Source of the DNA: Enterobacter genomosp. O
Lineage (GTDB): Bacteria > Pseudomonadota > Gammaproteobacteria > Enterobacterales > Enterobacteriaceae
DNA length: 64,000 nucleotides
Reading direction: 5' to 3'
NCBI RefSeq assembly: GCF_001022965.1
Contig: NZ_LECZ01000026.1
Location: 248,001-312,000, forward strand
The notes below the pieces were generated by a model. It did not search any database. It was given only the letters and a program-made list of their open reading frames with translations, and had not been told where the DNA came from. The translations under genes were made by a program, and so were the position numbers. Positions 35,609 to 46,261 of this stretch are shown here, in pieces. The stretch's first letter is position 1; each line of letters begins with the position of its first letter.

Positions 35609-36304
35609 TCACTGGCCGTAATACGCATTTGCCCCGTGCTTGCGCAGATAATGTTTGTCGAGCAGTTCCTGCTGCATAACCGGAAGCTGTGGCGCGAGCT
35701 GGCGCGAGAACAGGCCCATGTACGCGCACTCTTCCAGCACGACGGCATTGTGTACCGCATCGGCGGCATCTTTACCCCAGGCGAACGGGCCGTGAGAGTG
35801 AACCAGAACTGCCGGGATTTGCATCGGACTGAGATCGCGCTCCTCGAAGGTTTTGATGATGACTTCACCCGTCTGGTATTCGTACTCCCCTGCAATCTCG
35901 GCCGTGGTCATCAGGCGCGTGCAGGGAATTGGCCCGTAGAAATAGTCGGCGTGCGTAGTGCCCCACGCCGGTAAATCCAGCCCCGCCTGCGACCAGATGG
36001 TGGCGTGGCGGGAATGGGTGTGTACGATGCCGCCAATCTCCGGGTAACGGCGGTACAGCGCAAGGTGGGTCGGCGTGTCTGACGAGGGTTTCTTGCTGCC
36101 TTCGACCACCTCACCGGTGGCGATATTCACCACCACCATATCCTTTGCCGTCATCACCTCGTATTCCACGCCGGAGGGCTTGATGACCATCATGCCGCTT
36201 TCCCGGTCGACCGCGCTGACGTTGCCCCAGGTAAACGTCACCAGCTGGTGGGCAGGCAGCGCCAGGTTTGCCGTCAGCACCTCGTCTTTGAGTTCTTCTA
36301 ACAT
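35609..36304 (-). CDS. sgbE: L-ribulose-5-phosphate 4-epimerase (YiaS/SgbE)
   Basis: 231 residues, nearly identical to E. coli SgbE. Class II aldolase-like zinc enzyme; zinc histidines in VHTHSRHAT and the later VHSHGPFAW. Converts L-ribulose 5-phosphate to D-xylulose 5-phosphate, the last step of the operon. Its start overlaps the end of sgbU by seven bases. Confidence 0.95.
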   Translation of the reverse strand: MLEELKDEVLTANLALPAHQLVTFTWGNVSAVDRESGMMVIKPSGVEYEVMTAKDMVVVNIATGEVVEGSKKPSSDTPTHLALYRRYPEIGGIVHTHSRHATIWSQAGLDLPAWGTTHADYFYGPIPCTRLMTTAEIAGEYEYQTGEVIIKTFEERDLSPMQIPAVLVHSHGPFAWGKDAADAVHNAVVLEECAYMGLFSRQLAPQLPVMQQELLDKHYLRKHGANAYYGQ

Positions 36305-37158
36305 GCCATGCCTCCTTCCTGCATACGGGCTTCAATCCAGCGGCGCGCCTGGATGATTTCCAGCACCGGCTCTTTTGCTTTTTCAGTCCACATTTCAATC
36401 AGAAACGCGCCGCGATAGTTCAGTTGATTGAGCGTGTTAAACACGCCAACAAAATCGACGCAGCCCTCGCCAAACGGCACATCGCGGAATTGGCCGGGGC
36501 TTTGCTCGGTCACGGGTTGGGTATCTTTCAGGTGGATCGCGGCGATGCGGTCAATGCCCAGCGTCAGCTCGGCGGCCACATCGTTGCCCCACGCGCTCAG
36601 GTTGCCGACGTCCGGGTAAACGCTGAACCACGGCGAGGCGAGCATGTCGTCCCACTTTTTCCATTTGCTGATGGAGTTCATAAACGCCGTGTCCATTATC
36701 TCCACCGCCAGCATCACCTGCGCGGCAGCGGCTTGCTCTACGGCCCACGCCAGCCCTTCGGCAAAGCGCTGCTGCGTGCCCTCGTCGTGCTCTTCGTAGT
36801 ACACGTCATAACCCGCAAGCTGAATGGTGCGAATACCTAAGTCACGCGCCAGCTTAATGGCCTTCGTCATGATCTCGCGGGCGCGTTCGCGCACGGTTTC
36901 ATCGCGGCTGCCAAACGGGAAGCGACGGTGAGCAGACAAACACATGGAGGGGATCGCCACCCCGGTTTCCAGCATCGCTTCAACCAGGGAGGCGCGCTGC
37001 GTGGTGCTCCACTCAAGGCGCGATAAGCGTTCGTCGGTCTCGTCGACAGACATCTCAACAAAATCGAACCCGCAGCTTTTCGCCAGAACCAGGCGCTCGG
37101 GCCAGGAGAGATCTTTCGGCAGCGCTTTTTCGTAGATACCTAACGGATGCTGACGCAT
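36298..37158 (-). CDS. sgbU: L-xylulose-5-phosphate 3-epimerase (YiaR/SgbU)
   Basis: 286 residues, as in E. coli. TIM-barrel of the xylose-isomerase-like superfamily; metal-binding acidic/histidine residues in [31 protein letters not shown] and LIEMWTEK. Makes L-ribulose 5-phosphate. Two bases after sgbH. Confidence 0.94.
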   Translation of the reverse strand: MRQHPLGIYEKALPKDLSWPERLVLAKSCGFDFVEMSVDETDERLSRLEWSTTQRASLVEAMLETGVAIPSMCLSAHRRFPFGSRDETVRERAREIMTKAIKLARDLGIRTIQLAGYDVYYEEHDEGTQQRFAEGLAWAVEQAAAAQVMLAVEIMDTAFMNSISKWKKWDDMLASPWFSVYPDVGNLSAWGNDVAAELTLGIDRIAAIHLKDTQPVTEQSPGQFRDVPFGEGCVDFVGVFNTLNQLNYRGAFLIEMWTEKAKEPVLEIIQARRWIEARMQEGGMAC

Positions 37159-37160
37159 GA

Positions 37161-37814
37161 TTACGCTCCCCAGATGTCGCAGATTTGCGCGTGGAATGCC
37201 TGTGCCACCTGCGGTGGATTGGCGGCTCCTGCCAGCGCGCGCCCGGCAATGAGGGCCTTAACGTTGATCTGCTTAAACAGCGGCAGGTCGGCGGGAGTGA
37301 TGCCACCGGTCACCGAGAGCTGCAAACCGATGTCGGAGAGCGCTTTCATTTTCGCGAGATCCGCTTCACCCCACTGCTGACCGCTGGCCTGCGCGTCACG
37401 CCCGCGGTGATAAATGGCCTGCTTCACGCCGATGCGGTGCCAGGCGCGCGCGTCGTCCAGCGTCCAGTTGCCAAAGAGCTCCATCTGGATTTCCCCCCCG
37501 CAGCGCAGCGCCACCTCGTGGCCTCGTTCAACGGTGGCCAGCGGCGCGGCGCAGATGATGGTCATCCAGTTCGCGCCCGCGCCAAATGCCTGTTCAGCCA
37601 GCGTTTCTCCGGCGTCGGCGACTTTCCAGTCCGCCACGACGATCTTATCCGGGCACTGCTCGCGCAGGGCGCGCACGGCGTTCAGCCCTTCGGTCAGGCA
37701 CAAAATGGTGCCCGCTTCGACGATATCGACGTGTTCTGAAAGCGTCGCGACATCGCGCTGGGCGGCCTGAAGCGAGGTGTGGTCGAGCGCCAGCTGCAGT
37801 AATGGTCGGCTCAT
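37161..37814 (-). CDS. sgbH: 3-keto-L-gulonate-6-phosphate decarboxylase (YiaQ/SgbH)
   Basis: 217 residues (220 in E. coli). OMP-decarboxylase superfamily barrel: LALDHTSL at strand 1, [11 protein letters not shown] with the catalytic DxK-type motif, and a phosphate loop near [10 protein letters not shown]. Yields L-xylulose 5-phosphate and CO2. Overlaps lyxK by four bases. Confidence 0.94.
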   Translation of the reverse strand: MSRPLLQLALDHTSLQAAQRDVATLSEHVDIVEAGTILCLTEGLNAVRALREQCPDKIVVADWKVADAGETLAEQAFGAGANWMTIICAAPLATVERGHEVALRCGGEIQMELFGNWTLDDARAWHRIGVKQAIYHRGRDAQASGQQWGEADLAKMKALSDIGLQLSVTGGITPADLPLFKQINVKALIAGRALAGAANPPQVAQAFHAQICDIWGA

Positions 37815-39316
37815 AGGTCGTACTCCTTAATTCGGGCGTGGTAGCCCTGTAATGCTGAAATCAGTAACTGGTAGCGGTGATATTTGCGCTGGTAGGCCGC
37901 ATGGGCGCGCATGTCGGGCTCGATGACCCGGATCTCATGCTTAAGCGCACGCTGCGCCGCGTGGAAGTCGGTGAAAACGCCGGTGCCAACCATCGCGGCC
38001 AGCGCGGCGCCGGAACAGCCGGTCTCTTCCACCTGCGGCAGCTCAATCGCCAGCCCGCTGACGTCGGCGAGCATTTGCATCCACACGTCAGAATGGGTTG
38101 GGCCACCCGTCACGCGCAGGGCATGAACGTGGGTAAAACGTTCAAGCATGCGGTTGAGGTGGGTCATGTGGCTAAATACCACGCCCTCATAAACCGCCTG
38201 CAGCAGGTGCGCGCGGGTATGCAGCGCCTGCATGCCGTAGAAACCGCTGGTCATCTCCAGCCCGGCGTTGCTGCCGTAGAGGAACGGTAGGAAGAGCAGA
38301 TCGCTTTCGGCTTTCGGCTGGCTGGCCACGGCATGGTTGATCTCATCGAATGACATGTCGCCCCATTGCGCGGTCAGCCACTCAAGGTTGCCGGATGAGG
38401 TGGGGCTGGCTTCGTGAACGATGTACTGCTGCGGGTGAACGTAACGTCCATAGACATACGGAAACGGTTCGTTGTCCCGAAGCGCATTGGCAATCCCGCT
38501 GGTGACGGCCCAGGTGCCCATCACGGCGTTCAGCGTGTGTTCGTCGTGCAGTCCGGCACAGATCGCGGTGGAAACCACATCAAACAGTCCGCCAACGACA
38601 GGCGTTCCCGCCGCGAGACCGGTAAGCGCGGCTGCCTGATCGGTGATTTCCCCGCAGATTTCTGATGAACCGACAATCGGCGGCAGAGCGCCGTCAATTT
38701 CGCTGATACCGAGCCAGCGCGTAAGCTGCGGGTCATACTTGCCGGTATTCATGTTGTAGAGATTGGACTCGGAGATGTTGCTCTCTTCGCAGCCTTTCAC
38801 GCCGGTCAGACACCAGCGCAGATAGTCGTGCGCCATCATCACGCAGCCAATGTGCTGATACCGCTGCGGCTCGTTCTCTTTGACCCAGCGCAGAAGCGAG
38901 GCCGGATGCCCGGTCCACAGCGTCTGGCGCGTGTGCGGGTAGAGTTTTTCGGGGATACCGTCCTGCTGCCAGCGCTGCACAATGTCCAGTGCCCGGCGGT
39001 CAGAGGAGAGGATGGCATTGCCCAGCGGTTCGTCCTGTTTATCGAGCAGAAACAGTCCTTTGCCCTGAGCAGAAATACCGACACCTTTGATCTGTTTTCC
39101 ATTCACCCCTGAATTTTTGAGCAGCAAGGCGACGGTCGCGTGGCAGTGCTGCCATAGCTGATGCATATCCCGCTCGGCGTAGCCCGCTCGCGGGCTGAGC
39201 GTGGCAACGGAGCGGCGTTCGATACTGACCTCTTTGCCCTGGCTGTTGTATAAACCGGCTTTCAGATAAGTACCGCCACAATCGATACCCAGCCAGTAGG
39301 GCTCTTTTTCACTCAT
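37811..39316 (-). CDS. lyxK: L-xylulose / 3-keto-L-gulonate kinase (YiaP/LyxK)
   Basis: 501 residues (498 in E. coli) from ATG 39316, preceded by GTGAG; an ATG six bases upstream and a longer in-frame extension through repeats are less likely. FGGY kinase: N-terminal WLGIDCGGTYLKAGLY phosphate loop and C-terminal VTGGPTHSDVWMQMLADV. Phosphorylates 3-keto-L-gulonate at C6. 143 bases with REP-like and palindromic repeats separate it from yiaX2. Confidence 0.93.
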   Translation of the reverse strand: MSEKEPYWLGIDCGGTYLKAGLYNSQGKEVSIERRSVATLSPRAGYAERDMHQLWQHCHATVALLLKNSGVNGKQIKGVGISAQGKGLFLLDKQDEPLGNAILSSDRRALDIVQRWQQDGIPEKLYPHTRQTLWTGHPASLLRWVKENEPQRYQHIGCVMMAHDYLRWCLTGVKGCEESNISESNLYNMNTGKYDPQLTRWLGISEIDGALPPIVGSSEICGEITDQAAALTGLAAGTPVVGGLFDVVSTAICAGLHDEHTLNAVMGTWAVTSGIANALRDNEPFPYVYGRYVHPQQYIVHEASPTSSGNLEWLTAQWGDMSFDEINHAVASQPKAESDLLFLPFLYGSNAGLEMTSGFYGMQALHTRAHLLQAVYEGVVFSHMTHLNRMLERFTHVHALRVTGGPTHSDVWMQMLADVSGLAIELPQVEETGCSGAALAAMVGTGVFTDFHAAQRALKHEIRVIEPDMRAHAAYQRKYHRYQLLISALQGYHARIKEYDL

Positions 39317-39333
39317 CTTCATCTCACTTATTC

Positions 39334-39418
39334 GCCGGGTGGCGCTTCGCTTACCCGGCCTACGGTTCGGTGCGCTTACTTGCCGGGTGGCGTGTTGCTT
39401 ACCCGGCCTACGGTTCGG
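39334..39418. repeat. Tandem REP-like elements inside the yia operon
   Basis: Two copies of GCCGGGTGGCG...CTTACCCGGCCTACGGTTCGG start at 39334 and 39382 (48-base period). They sit between yiaX2 and lyxK in the transcript and could create a 3' stability barrier for the upstream part. Confidence 0.85.
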
Positions 39419-39422
39419 TTTT

Positions 39423-39459
39423 CTCCCTCTCCCCGTGGGAGAGGGCTGGGGTGAGGGCA
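39423..39459. repeat. Palindromic intergenic repeat (CCCTCTCCC family)
   Basis: CTCCCTCTCCCCGTGGGAGA followed by GGGCTGGGGTGAGGGCA, abutting the yiaX2 stop codon. Confidence 0.8.
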
Positions 39460-40779
39460 TCAGGCCGCACGCTTGTGTGGAGTCACCGTGGGATTAGGCT
39501 CTGCGCCGGCATCGCATTTCGCCGGCAACAGCAGGGCCAGCAGCGACGCCAGCGCCAGAGAAACCGCCAGGCAGTAAACACCCGCATCTTTGCTGTACAG
39601 GGTGATCAGCACGCCTACGGCATAAGGACCACAGAACCCACCGAGGTTCCCCAGGGCGTTGATCACGCCACGCGCGCCGCCCGCCATTTCGGCACTGAAC
39701 AGACGCGCCGGAATGGTCCAGAACACACCTGCGGCGGACTGCAGAAAGAAGCCGCAGCCCACCAGTGCGGCATAGGCCAGCCAGGTGTTGGCTTTCAGCG
39801 CCACGGAGAGGAACATGCAGAGCGCGAAGCCAATCAACGGCAGGGAGACAAACAGCTTGCGCTTGCCGGTGCGGTCAGAGAGCGTGGAGAACAGGAACAT
39901 GCCCGCAATAGCGCCGATGTAAGGCAGAATGGCGAGCATCCCCACCTGGCCGATGCTGGTGTGCGTCAGCTCCTTCAGAATGGTGGGCAGCCAAAGGGTG
40001 TAACCGTAAATGCCGGTCTGATAGAAGAAGTTCAGGGCGATCAGCTGCCACATGGTTTTGTCAGACAGCACCGCGCTGAGCGAGGCATTTTTCACCTCTT
40101 TTCCGGCGATGGCCTGCTGTTCCGCCGCCAGCGTTTGCACCAGATAGTTTTTCTCGGCGTCTGAGATCCAGCGGGCTTCCTGCGGACGGTCGTAAACGGT
40201 GAACGCCCAGAGCACCAGCACCACAACGGACATCAGCCCTTCAATAATGAACAGCCAGCGCCAGTCGAGTGCGGTAATAATCCAGCCCGACAGCGGGGCG
40301 GTGATGATCCCGGCGATGGGCACAAACATGATCACGATGGCGTTGGCGCGGCCGCGCTCGGCGTCCGGGAACCAGTTGCTGATCATCGTGAGCACAACGG
40401 GCAGCATCCCGCCTTCCGCCACGCCGAGCAAGAAGCGCAGCACCAGAAGCTGATACTGGTTAGTGACAAGCCCGGTCAGAACCGAGATCACCGCCCAGGC
40501 GACCAGCGACCAGCCGATAAACTTCTTGCCGCTGCCGTGCACGGCAATCTTGCCGCCGGGAACCTGCAGGAAAAGATAGCCAATAAAGAATATCCCACCC
40601 GCCAGGCCTGCCATCGTCGCGGTAATACCTAATTCCTCATCCATACCACCCGGCATCGCAAACGCGATATTCACGCGGTCCATATATGAAATAATGCAGG
40701 CGATAAGAATGGGAGGAATGATTCTTAGCCAGCGCTGACGCGGAATATCCGCATGTAGGGCTTGAGTAGACGTATTCAT
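39460..40779 (-). CDS. yiaX2: YiaX2, MFS transporter for ascorbate/diketogulonate-type substrate
   Basis: 439 residues, 12 helices, anion:cation symporter branch of MFS (TM1 IISYMDRVNIAFAMPGGMDEELGI; GWIITALDWRWLFIIEG). It takes the place of the E. coli TRAP genes yiaMNO, as in the Klebsiella yiaKLX1X2PQRS operon, where this system is needed for aerobic L-ascorbate use. Last residues overlap the edge of a palindromic repeat. Confidence 0.85.
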   Translation of the reverse strand: MNTSTQALHADIPRQRWLRIIPPILIACIISYMDRVNIAFAMPGGMDEELGITATMAGLAGGIFFIGYLFLQVPGGKIAVHGSGKKFIGWSLVAWAVISVLTGLVTNQYQLLVLRFLLGVAEGGMLPVVLTMISNWFPDAERGRANAIVIMFVPIAGIITAPLSGWIITALDWRWLFIIEGLMSVVVLVLWAFTVYDRPQEARWISDAEKNYLVQTLAAEQQAIAGKEVKNASLSAVLSDKTMWQLIALNFFYQTGIYGYTLWLPTILKELTHTSIGQVGMLAILPYIGAIAGMFLFSTLSDRTGKRKLFVSLPLIGFALCMFLSVALKANTWLAYAALVGCGFFLQSAAGVFWTIPARLFSAEMAGGARGVINALGNLGGFCGPYAVGVLITLYSKDAGVYCLAVSLALASLLALLLPAKCDAGAEPNPTVTPHKRAA

Positions 40780-40823
40780 ATTTAATCTCTCAGTGTGTTA
40801 ACCGGAATAAGATTTTTTTATTG

Positions 40824-41750
40824 TTATTGTGTTGCTTTTTTCATGGCGCTAATGCCGTCGCGCAAAATAGCGATGCGGTGGCTGACGTCAGCATTAGCAT
40901 TTATTTCCAGTAACTTAATACCGGAGAATTTCAATGTTGCGGCGCTCGCCGCAGTAAAGAGTGATTTTGCGTGTTCAGTGGACATCAAACTGTCAGTGCA
41001 GAACGAAGAAAACGGCGCGTGCAGATCCTGCCATTCTCCGTACTCGCCGCTGGTGGTCGTACCGGAGAACATCAAGGCCCCCAGTTTCCCGGCATCGAGC
41101 GCGGCCTGAACATGTTCAAGCGGTAGGGTCGTATTACGGCCTTCAATGGCCGAGCGCGCCCAGTTGATACAGACGCTGATATCCGTTCCTTTCACCACCT
41201 CCAGCACCTGCTCCAGGGGTAAAAATCCCTTGCGCGGTGCGGGTCCCGTCATGGCGTCGCAGTGTTCCAGTACCAGATCGCAGGACCAGTCCCAGCCCGC
41301 GATTTCACGGATGGACCGGGCGAACGCCTCGGTAGCTTGCTCAACTGAAGCATTGCCCGCCTGCGGCGCGGCCTGCATCTCCAGGGCAATGACTTTCCCG
41401 GGAAAACGGGCGTTAACGGCAGCAATCTTCTGATGCAGATGCCGGTAAAATTCGACGCTGGCTTTACGCTGATCTTCATCGGCGGAGGCCAGGCCAAACG
41501 CACCGTTTGTGCCACGGCGGCGCATGGTTTCCATCACGGCGGTCACCACGATTTGCCATTCACCCGGTGTATGGCGGAACAACCATTCATCCCCATAAGG
41601 ATGGAGATGTTCAAGGCAGGGTTGTTCCAGCCCGCGAATGTGAGGTGTGTCAGAAAGTTCCCGCCAGAAGGTTTGTTCTTCTTGTTCCCCTTTCTGGTGA
41701 AACGAGGGTGCGCAGGGGTACGCACCAATAATAAAACCGGTATTGGTCAT
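40824..41750 (-). CDS. yiaX1: YiaX1, DUF4862 protein, probable TIM-barrel enzyme
   Basis: 308 residues, soluble. Segments [33 protein letters not shown] and [16 protein letters not shown] alternate as beta-strand/loop motifs with charged ends, resembling xylose-isomerase-like barrels. It may rearrange or open an ascorbate derivative before YiaK. It lies between yiaL (26-base gap) and yiaX2 (44-base gap) in the Klebsiella-type operon. Biochemical function is not known to me. Confidence 0.8.
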   Translation of the reverse strand: MTNTGFIIGAYPCAPSFHQKGEQEEQTFWRELSDTPHIRGLEQPCLEHLHPYGDEWLFRHTPGEWQIVVTAVMETMRRRGTNGAFGLASADEDQRKASVEFYRHLHQKIAAVNARFPGKVIALEMQAAPQAGNASVEQATEAFARSIREIAGWDWSCDLVLEHCDAMTGPAPRKGFLPLEQVLEVVKGTDISVCINWARSAIEGRNTTLPLEHVQAALDAGKLGALMFSGTTTSGEYGEWQDLHAPFSSFCTDSLMSTEHAKSLFTAASAATLKFSGIKLLEINANADVSHRIAILRDGISAMKKATQ

Positions 41751-41776
41751 TTGGCGTTCCTGTATTTATCAGAAAA

Positions 41777-43253
<1,477 letters not shown>

Positions 43254-43317
43254 CCCTGTTCTCCTGTTCTTTTAAGGGCAAGTGCGAGTGCTTTTTTATC
43301 GCTAAATTTCACTATGC

Positions 43318-43330
43318 GAAATCTGATTTC
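43318..43330. promoter_or_regulatory. Candidate YiaJ operator
   Basis: GAAATCTGATTTC, perfect five-base arms around CTG, overlapped by a further ATTTC/GAAAT pair (43306-43322) in the yiaK-yiaJ divergent region. IclR proteins bind such palindromes; assignment is inference. Confidence 0.4.
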
Positions 43331-43477
43331 AAATATAGCGATCAAATTTTGCCAGATCAACGACATTCATGTTTTTCAAAATCGATTAAAATCAATCAGT
43401 TGTGTTTTTTCTGTTGAGATCGTGAACTGAACCACACTTTGCGCTACCATCAGGGCGCGATAAAAAGGAGCCATTTA

Positions 43478-44296
43478 ATGAGCATGAAAGAGAGCGAAAT
43501 GACGCAAGAAAAAGAGAGGCCAGCAGGTAGCCAGAGCTTGTTTCGTGGCCTGATGCTGATTGAGATCCTCAGTAACTATCCGAACGGGTGTCCGCTTGCG
43601 CATTTATCGGAACTGGCGGGGCTGAATAAGAGCACCGTGCACCGGCTGTTGCAGGGATTGCAGTCGTGCGGGTACGTTACGCCGGCACCCGCGGCGGGTA
43701 GCTATCGCCTGACCACCAAATTTATCGCCGTCGGGCAAAAGGCGCTGTCGTCGCTCAATATCATCCACGTGGCGGCGCCGCACCTTGAAGCGCTGAATAT
43801 TGCCACTGGCGAAACGGTGAACTTTTCCAGCCGGGAAGACGACCACGCGATCCTGATTTATAAGCTTGAACCGACAACCGGTATGCTGCGCACGCGTGCT
43901 TATATCGGTCAGCATATGCCGCTCTACTGCTCTGCGATGGGCAAAATTTACATGGCGTTTGGTCATCAGGATTATGTGGCGAGCTACTGGGAAAGCCATC
44001 AGGAACAGATCCAACCTTTGACGCGCAACACCATCACCGAACTGAGTGCCATGTACGATGAGCTAGCGGAAATTCGCGATCGCAGCATGGCGATGGACAA
44101 AGAAGAGAACGAGCTGGGCGTCTCCTGCATTGCCGTGCCGGTGTTTGATATCCACGGCCGCGTCCCGTACGCGATCTCTATATCGCTATCGACGTCGCGC
44201 ATGAAGCAGGTGGGTGAGAAGAACTTACTCAAGCCGCTGCGCGAAACGGCAGAGGCTATCTCAAAAGAGCTGGGTTTTAACGTGCGCGAGGCGTAA
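43478..44296 (+). CDS. yiaJ: YiaJ, IclR-type regulator of the yia operon
   Basis: 272 residues from ATG 43478 (AAGGAG upstream). Winged HTH LAHLSELAGLNKSTVHRLLQGLQSCGYV and C-terminal effector domain (LYCSAMGKIYMAFG, ELGVSCIAVPVFD) nearly identical to E. coli YiaJ, a repressor of yiaK-S. Divergent from yiaK. The ysaA start lies three bases after its stop. Confidence 0.95.
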   Translation: MSMKESEMTQEKERPAGSQSLFRGLMLIEILSNYPNGCPLAHLSELAGLNKSTVHRLLQGLQSCGYVTPAPAAGSYRLTTKFIAVGQKALSSLNIIHVAAPHLEALNIATGETVNFSSREDDHAILIYKLEPTTGMLRTRAYIGQHMPLYCSAMGKIYMAFGHQDYVASYWESHQEQIQPLTRNTITELSAMYDELAEIRDRSMAMDKEENELGVSCIAVPVFDIHGRVPYAISISLSTSRMKQVGEKNLLKPLRETAEAISKELGFNVREA

Positions 44297-44299
44297 CAC

Positions 44300-44755
44300 A
44301 TGAACCGATTTATCACGGCGGATGCGGAAAAATGCATAGGGTGCCGCACCTGTGAAGTGGCCTGTGCGGTGTCGCATCAGGACGCCGTCTTCGCAAATGC
44401 CTTTACACCCCGCATTCGGGTGGTTAAGGGAAGTTCATACACGACGGCAGTGGGTTGCCATCAGTGTGAGGACGCGCCGTGTGCCAACGTCTGCCCAACC
44501 CATGCCATTCGCCGCACGGCAGGGGCCTGGCTCGTTGAGCAGACGCGCTGTATTGGGTGCAAAAGCTGTGTGGTGGCGTGTCCGTTTGGGGCGATGCAGG
44601 TTCGGCTGGAGGGAAACAGGGCGCAAGCGCTGAAATGTGATTTGTGCATGCATCGCGAAGGCGGACCGGCCTGCGTGGAGGCCTGTCCAACCCACGCGCT
44701 GCGCAGTGTTGATCCCGCCAGACTACGCGTCGAGCGGCAACGTCATCTGGCGTAA
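44300..44755 (+). CDS. ysaA: YsaA (YiaI), four-cluster ferredoxin-like protein
   Basis: 151 residues with 16 cysteines in four [4Fe-4S] motifs: CIGCRTCEVAC, CHQCEDAPCANVC, CIGCKSCVVAC and CDLCMHREGGPACVEAC. Related to HydN and to electron-transfer subunits of formate dehydrogenase and DMSO reductase. No partner oxidoreductase is nearby. Probably co-transcribed with yiaJ; its ribosome binding site GAGGCG is within yiaJ. Confidence 0.9.
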   Translation: MNRFITADAEKCIGCRTCEVACAVSHQDAVFANAFTPRIRVVKGSSYTTAVGCHQCEDAPCANVCPTHAIRRTAGAWLVEQTRCIGCKSCVVACPFGAMQVRLEGNRAQALKCDLCMHREGGPACVEACPTHALRSVDPARLRVERQRHLA

Positions 44756-44762
44756 GGCTTTA

Positions 44763-46016
44763 CTAACCGTCTTCACGCCAGGCTTTCTCGATTTCTTCAG
44801 CCAGAATTTTGACGCCCGCTTCGATTTTTTCCGGATCGGGCACGTAGTTCATGCGCATGCACTGGTGTGTATGCGGCCACGGCTTGTCCAGACCCGGGAA
44901 GAAGTAGTCGCCCGGCACCATCAGCACGCCGCGCTTTTTCAGGCGCTGGTAGAGCAGTTCGGTGGTGATAGGCAAATCCTTAAACCACAGCCACAGGAAA
45001 ATCGCCCCTTCAGGTTTGTGGATCAGGCAGCGTTCTTCCGGTAAGTAGCGGCGAAGTGTCGCAATCGTCTCCTGAACGCGCTGGTAATAGAACGGTTTAA
45101 TCACGTCATTCGACAGACGCAGCAGGTCGTTGCGTTTGATCATTTCGCACATCATCGCCGGGCCAATGCCGCCCGGTGAAAGGCTGATAATGCCGTTCAT
45201 GTTGGTAATCGCGGTAATGATTTTCTCATTGGCGATGATGATGCCGCAGCGGCTGCCCGGCAGACCCAGCTTAGAAAGGCTCATGCACAGGACAATGTTC
45301 GGGTTCCACAGCGGGCGTGCTTCGCTAAAAATAATGCCCGGGAACGGCACGCCGTAGGCGTTATCGATCACCAGAGGAATGCCGTGCTGATTCGCCAGCG
45401 CATCCAGCTTCATCAGCTCGTCGTCGGTGATCACGTTGCCCGTTGGGTTCGTCGGGCGTGATACGCAGATCATGCCCGTCTCTTCACCAATATGCAGGTG
45501 TTCAAAATCGACGTGATATTTGAACTGGCCTTCCGGCAGCAGCTCAATGTTCGGGCGCGCGGAGACGAACAGATCCTCTTCCAGGCCGGAATCGGCATAG
45601 CCGATATACTCCGGTGCCAGCGGGAACAGCACTTTTTTGGTGGTGCCGTCGGCGCGACGTCCAGCGAACAGATTAAACAAGTAGAAAAACGCGCTCTGGC
45701 TGCCGTTTGTTAGTGCAATATTCTGTGGTTCGATATCCCAGCCCAGCTCTTTACGCAGCATTTCGGCGAGGAGTGCCAGCAGTTCGGTTTTACCCTGCGG
45801 GCCGTCGTAATTGCAAAGCGCATCGGTTGCTTTGCCGCTTTCCAGCATCTGAGCGAGCAGGGTCTGGAAATAGGTATTCATCTCCGGGATTTGAGCCGGG
45901 TTTCCGCCGCCGAGCATGATTGCGCCCGGTGTGCGCAGCCCGTCGTTGAGGTCCTCCATCAGGCGAGTAATGCCTGAATGGCGGGTAAATTTGTCGCCGA
46001 AAAGTGAAAACGTCAT
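44763..46016 (-). CDS. avtA: Valine-pyruvate aminotransferase
   Basis: 417 residues, equal to E. coli AvtA, from ATG 46016; an in-frame start 66 bases upstream is less likely. PLP fold type I with the Schiff-base lysine in SLSKLGLPGSR and VIDNAYGVPFPG. Transaminates between valine/alanine and pyruvate/2-oxoisovalerate. Confidence 0.95.
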   Translation of the reverse strand: MTFSLFGDKFTRHSGITRLMEDLNDGLRTPGAIMLGGGNPAQIPEMNTYFQTLLAQMLESGKATDALCNYDGPQGKTELLALLAEMLRKELGWDIEPQNIALTNGSQSAFFYLFNLFAGRRADGTTKKVLFPLAPEYIGYADSGLEEDLFVSARPNIELLPEGQFKYHVDFEHLHIGEETGMICVSRPTNPTGNVITDDELMKLDALANQHGIPLVIDNAYGVPFPGIIFSEARPLWNPNIVLCMSLSKLGLPGSRCGIIIANEKIITAITNMNGIISLSPGGIGPAMMCEMIKRNDLLRLSNDVIKPFYYQRVQETIATLRRYLPEERCLIHKPEGAIFLWLWFKDLPITTELLYQRLKKRGVLMVPGDYFFPGLDKPWPHTHQCMRMNYVPDPEKIEAGVKILAEEIEKAWREDG

Positions 46017-46160
46017 AGCAGGTGATCTGTCGAGCTTATTTTGAAAGTGGGTAACCATAACGCTAGCACCGTGTTGGTGCAAATCGGGTGGTGTGGTCGG
46101 ATTTGTTGTTTTATAGGGTGGGCAAGGGTTTATTCAGTGAATTGTTCTGGTGTATTTTCT

Positions 46161-46197
46161 CCTCACCCTAACCCTCTCCCCACAGGGGAGAGGGGAC
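46161..46197. repeat. Palindromic intergenic repeat (CCCTCTCCC family)
   Basis: CCTCACCCTAACCCTCTCCC then a GGGGAGAGGGG arm, upstream of avtA. Confidence 0.75.
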
Positions 46198-46215
46198 CGC
46201 ACTGAGCCGTCTTTT

Positions 46216-46258
46216 CTCCCTCGCCCCTTTGGGGTGTACGGCCCGGGGTGAGGGGTGT
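46216..46258. repeat. Diverged palindromic intergenic repeat
   Basis: TCCCTCGCCCCTTTGGGGTG...CCCGGGGTGAGGGGTG, a second, altered copy 20 bases after the first, just past the malS stop. Confidence 0.6.
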
Positions 46259-46261
46259 GGT

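Noticed and set aside
37811..39460. Longer lyxK start at 39460
   Set aside because: The extra 48 codons translate the REP and palindromic repeats and have no family counterpart; ATG 39316 has a proper ribosome binding site.
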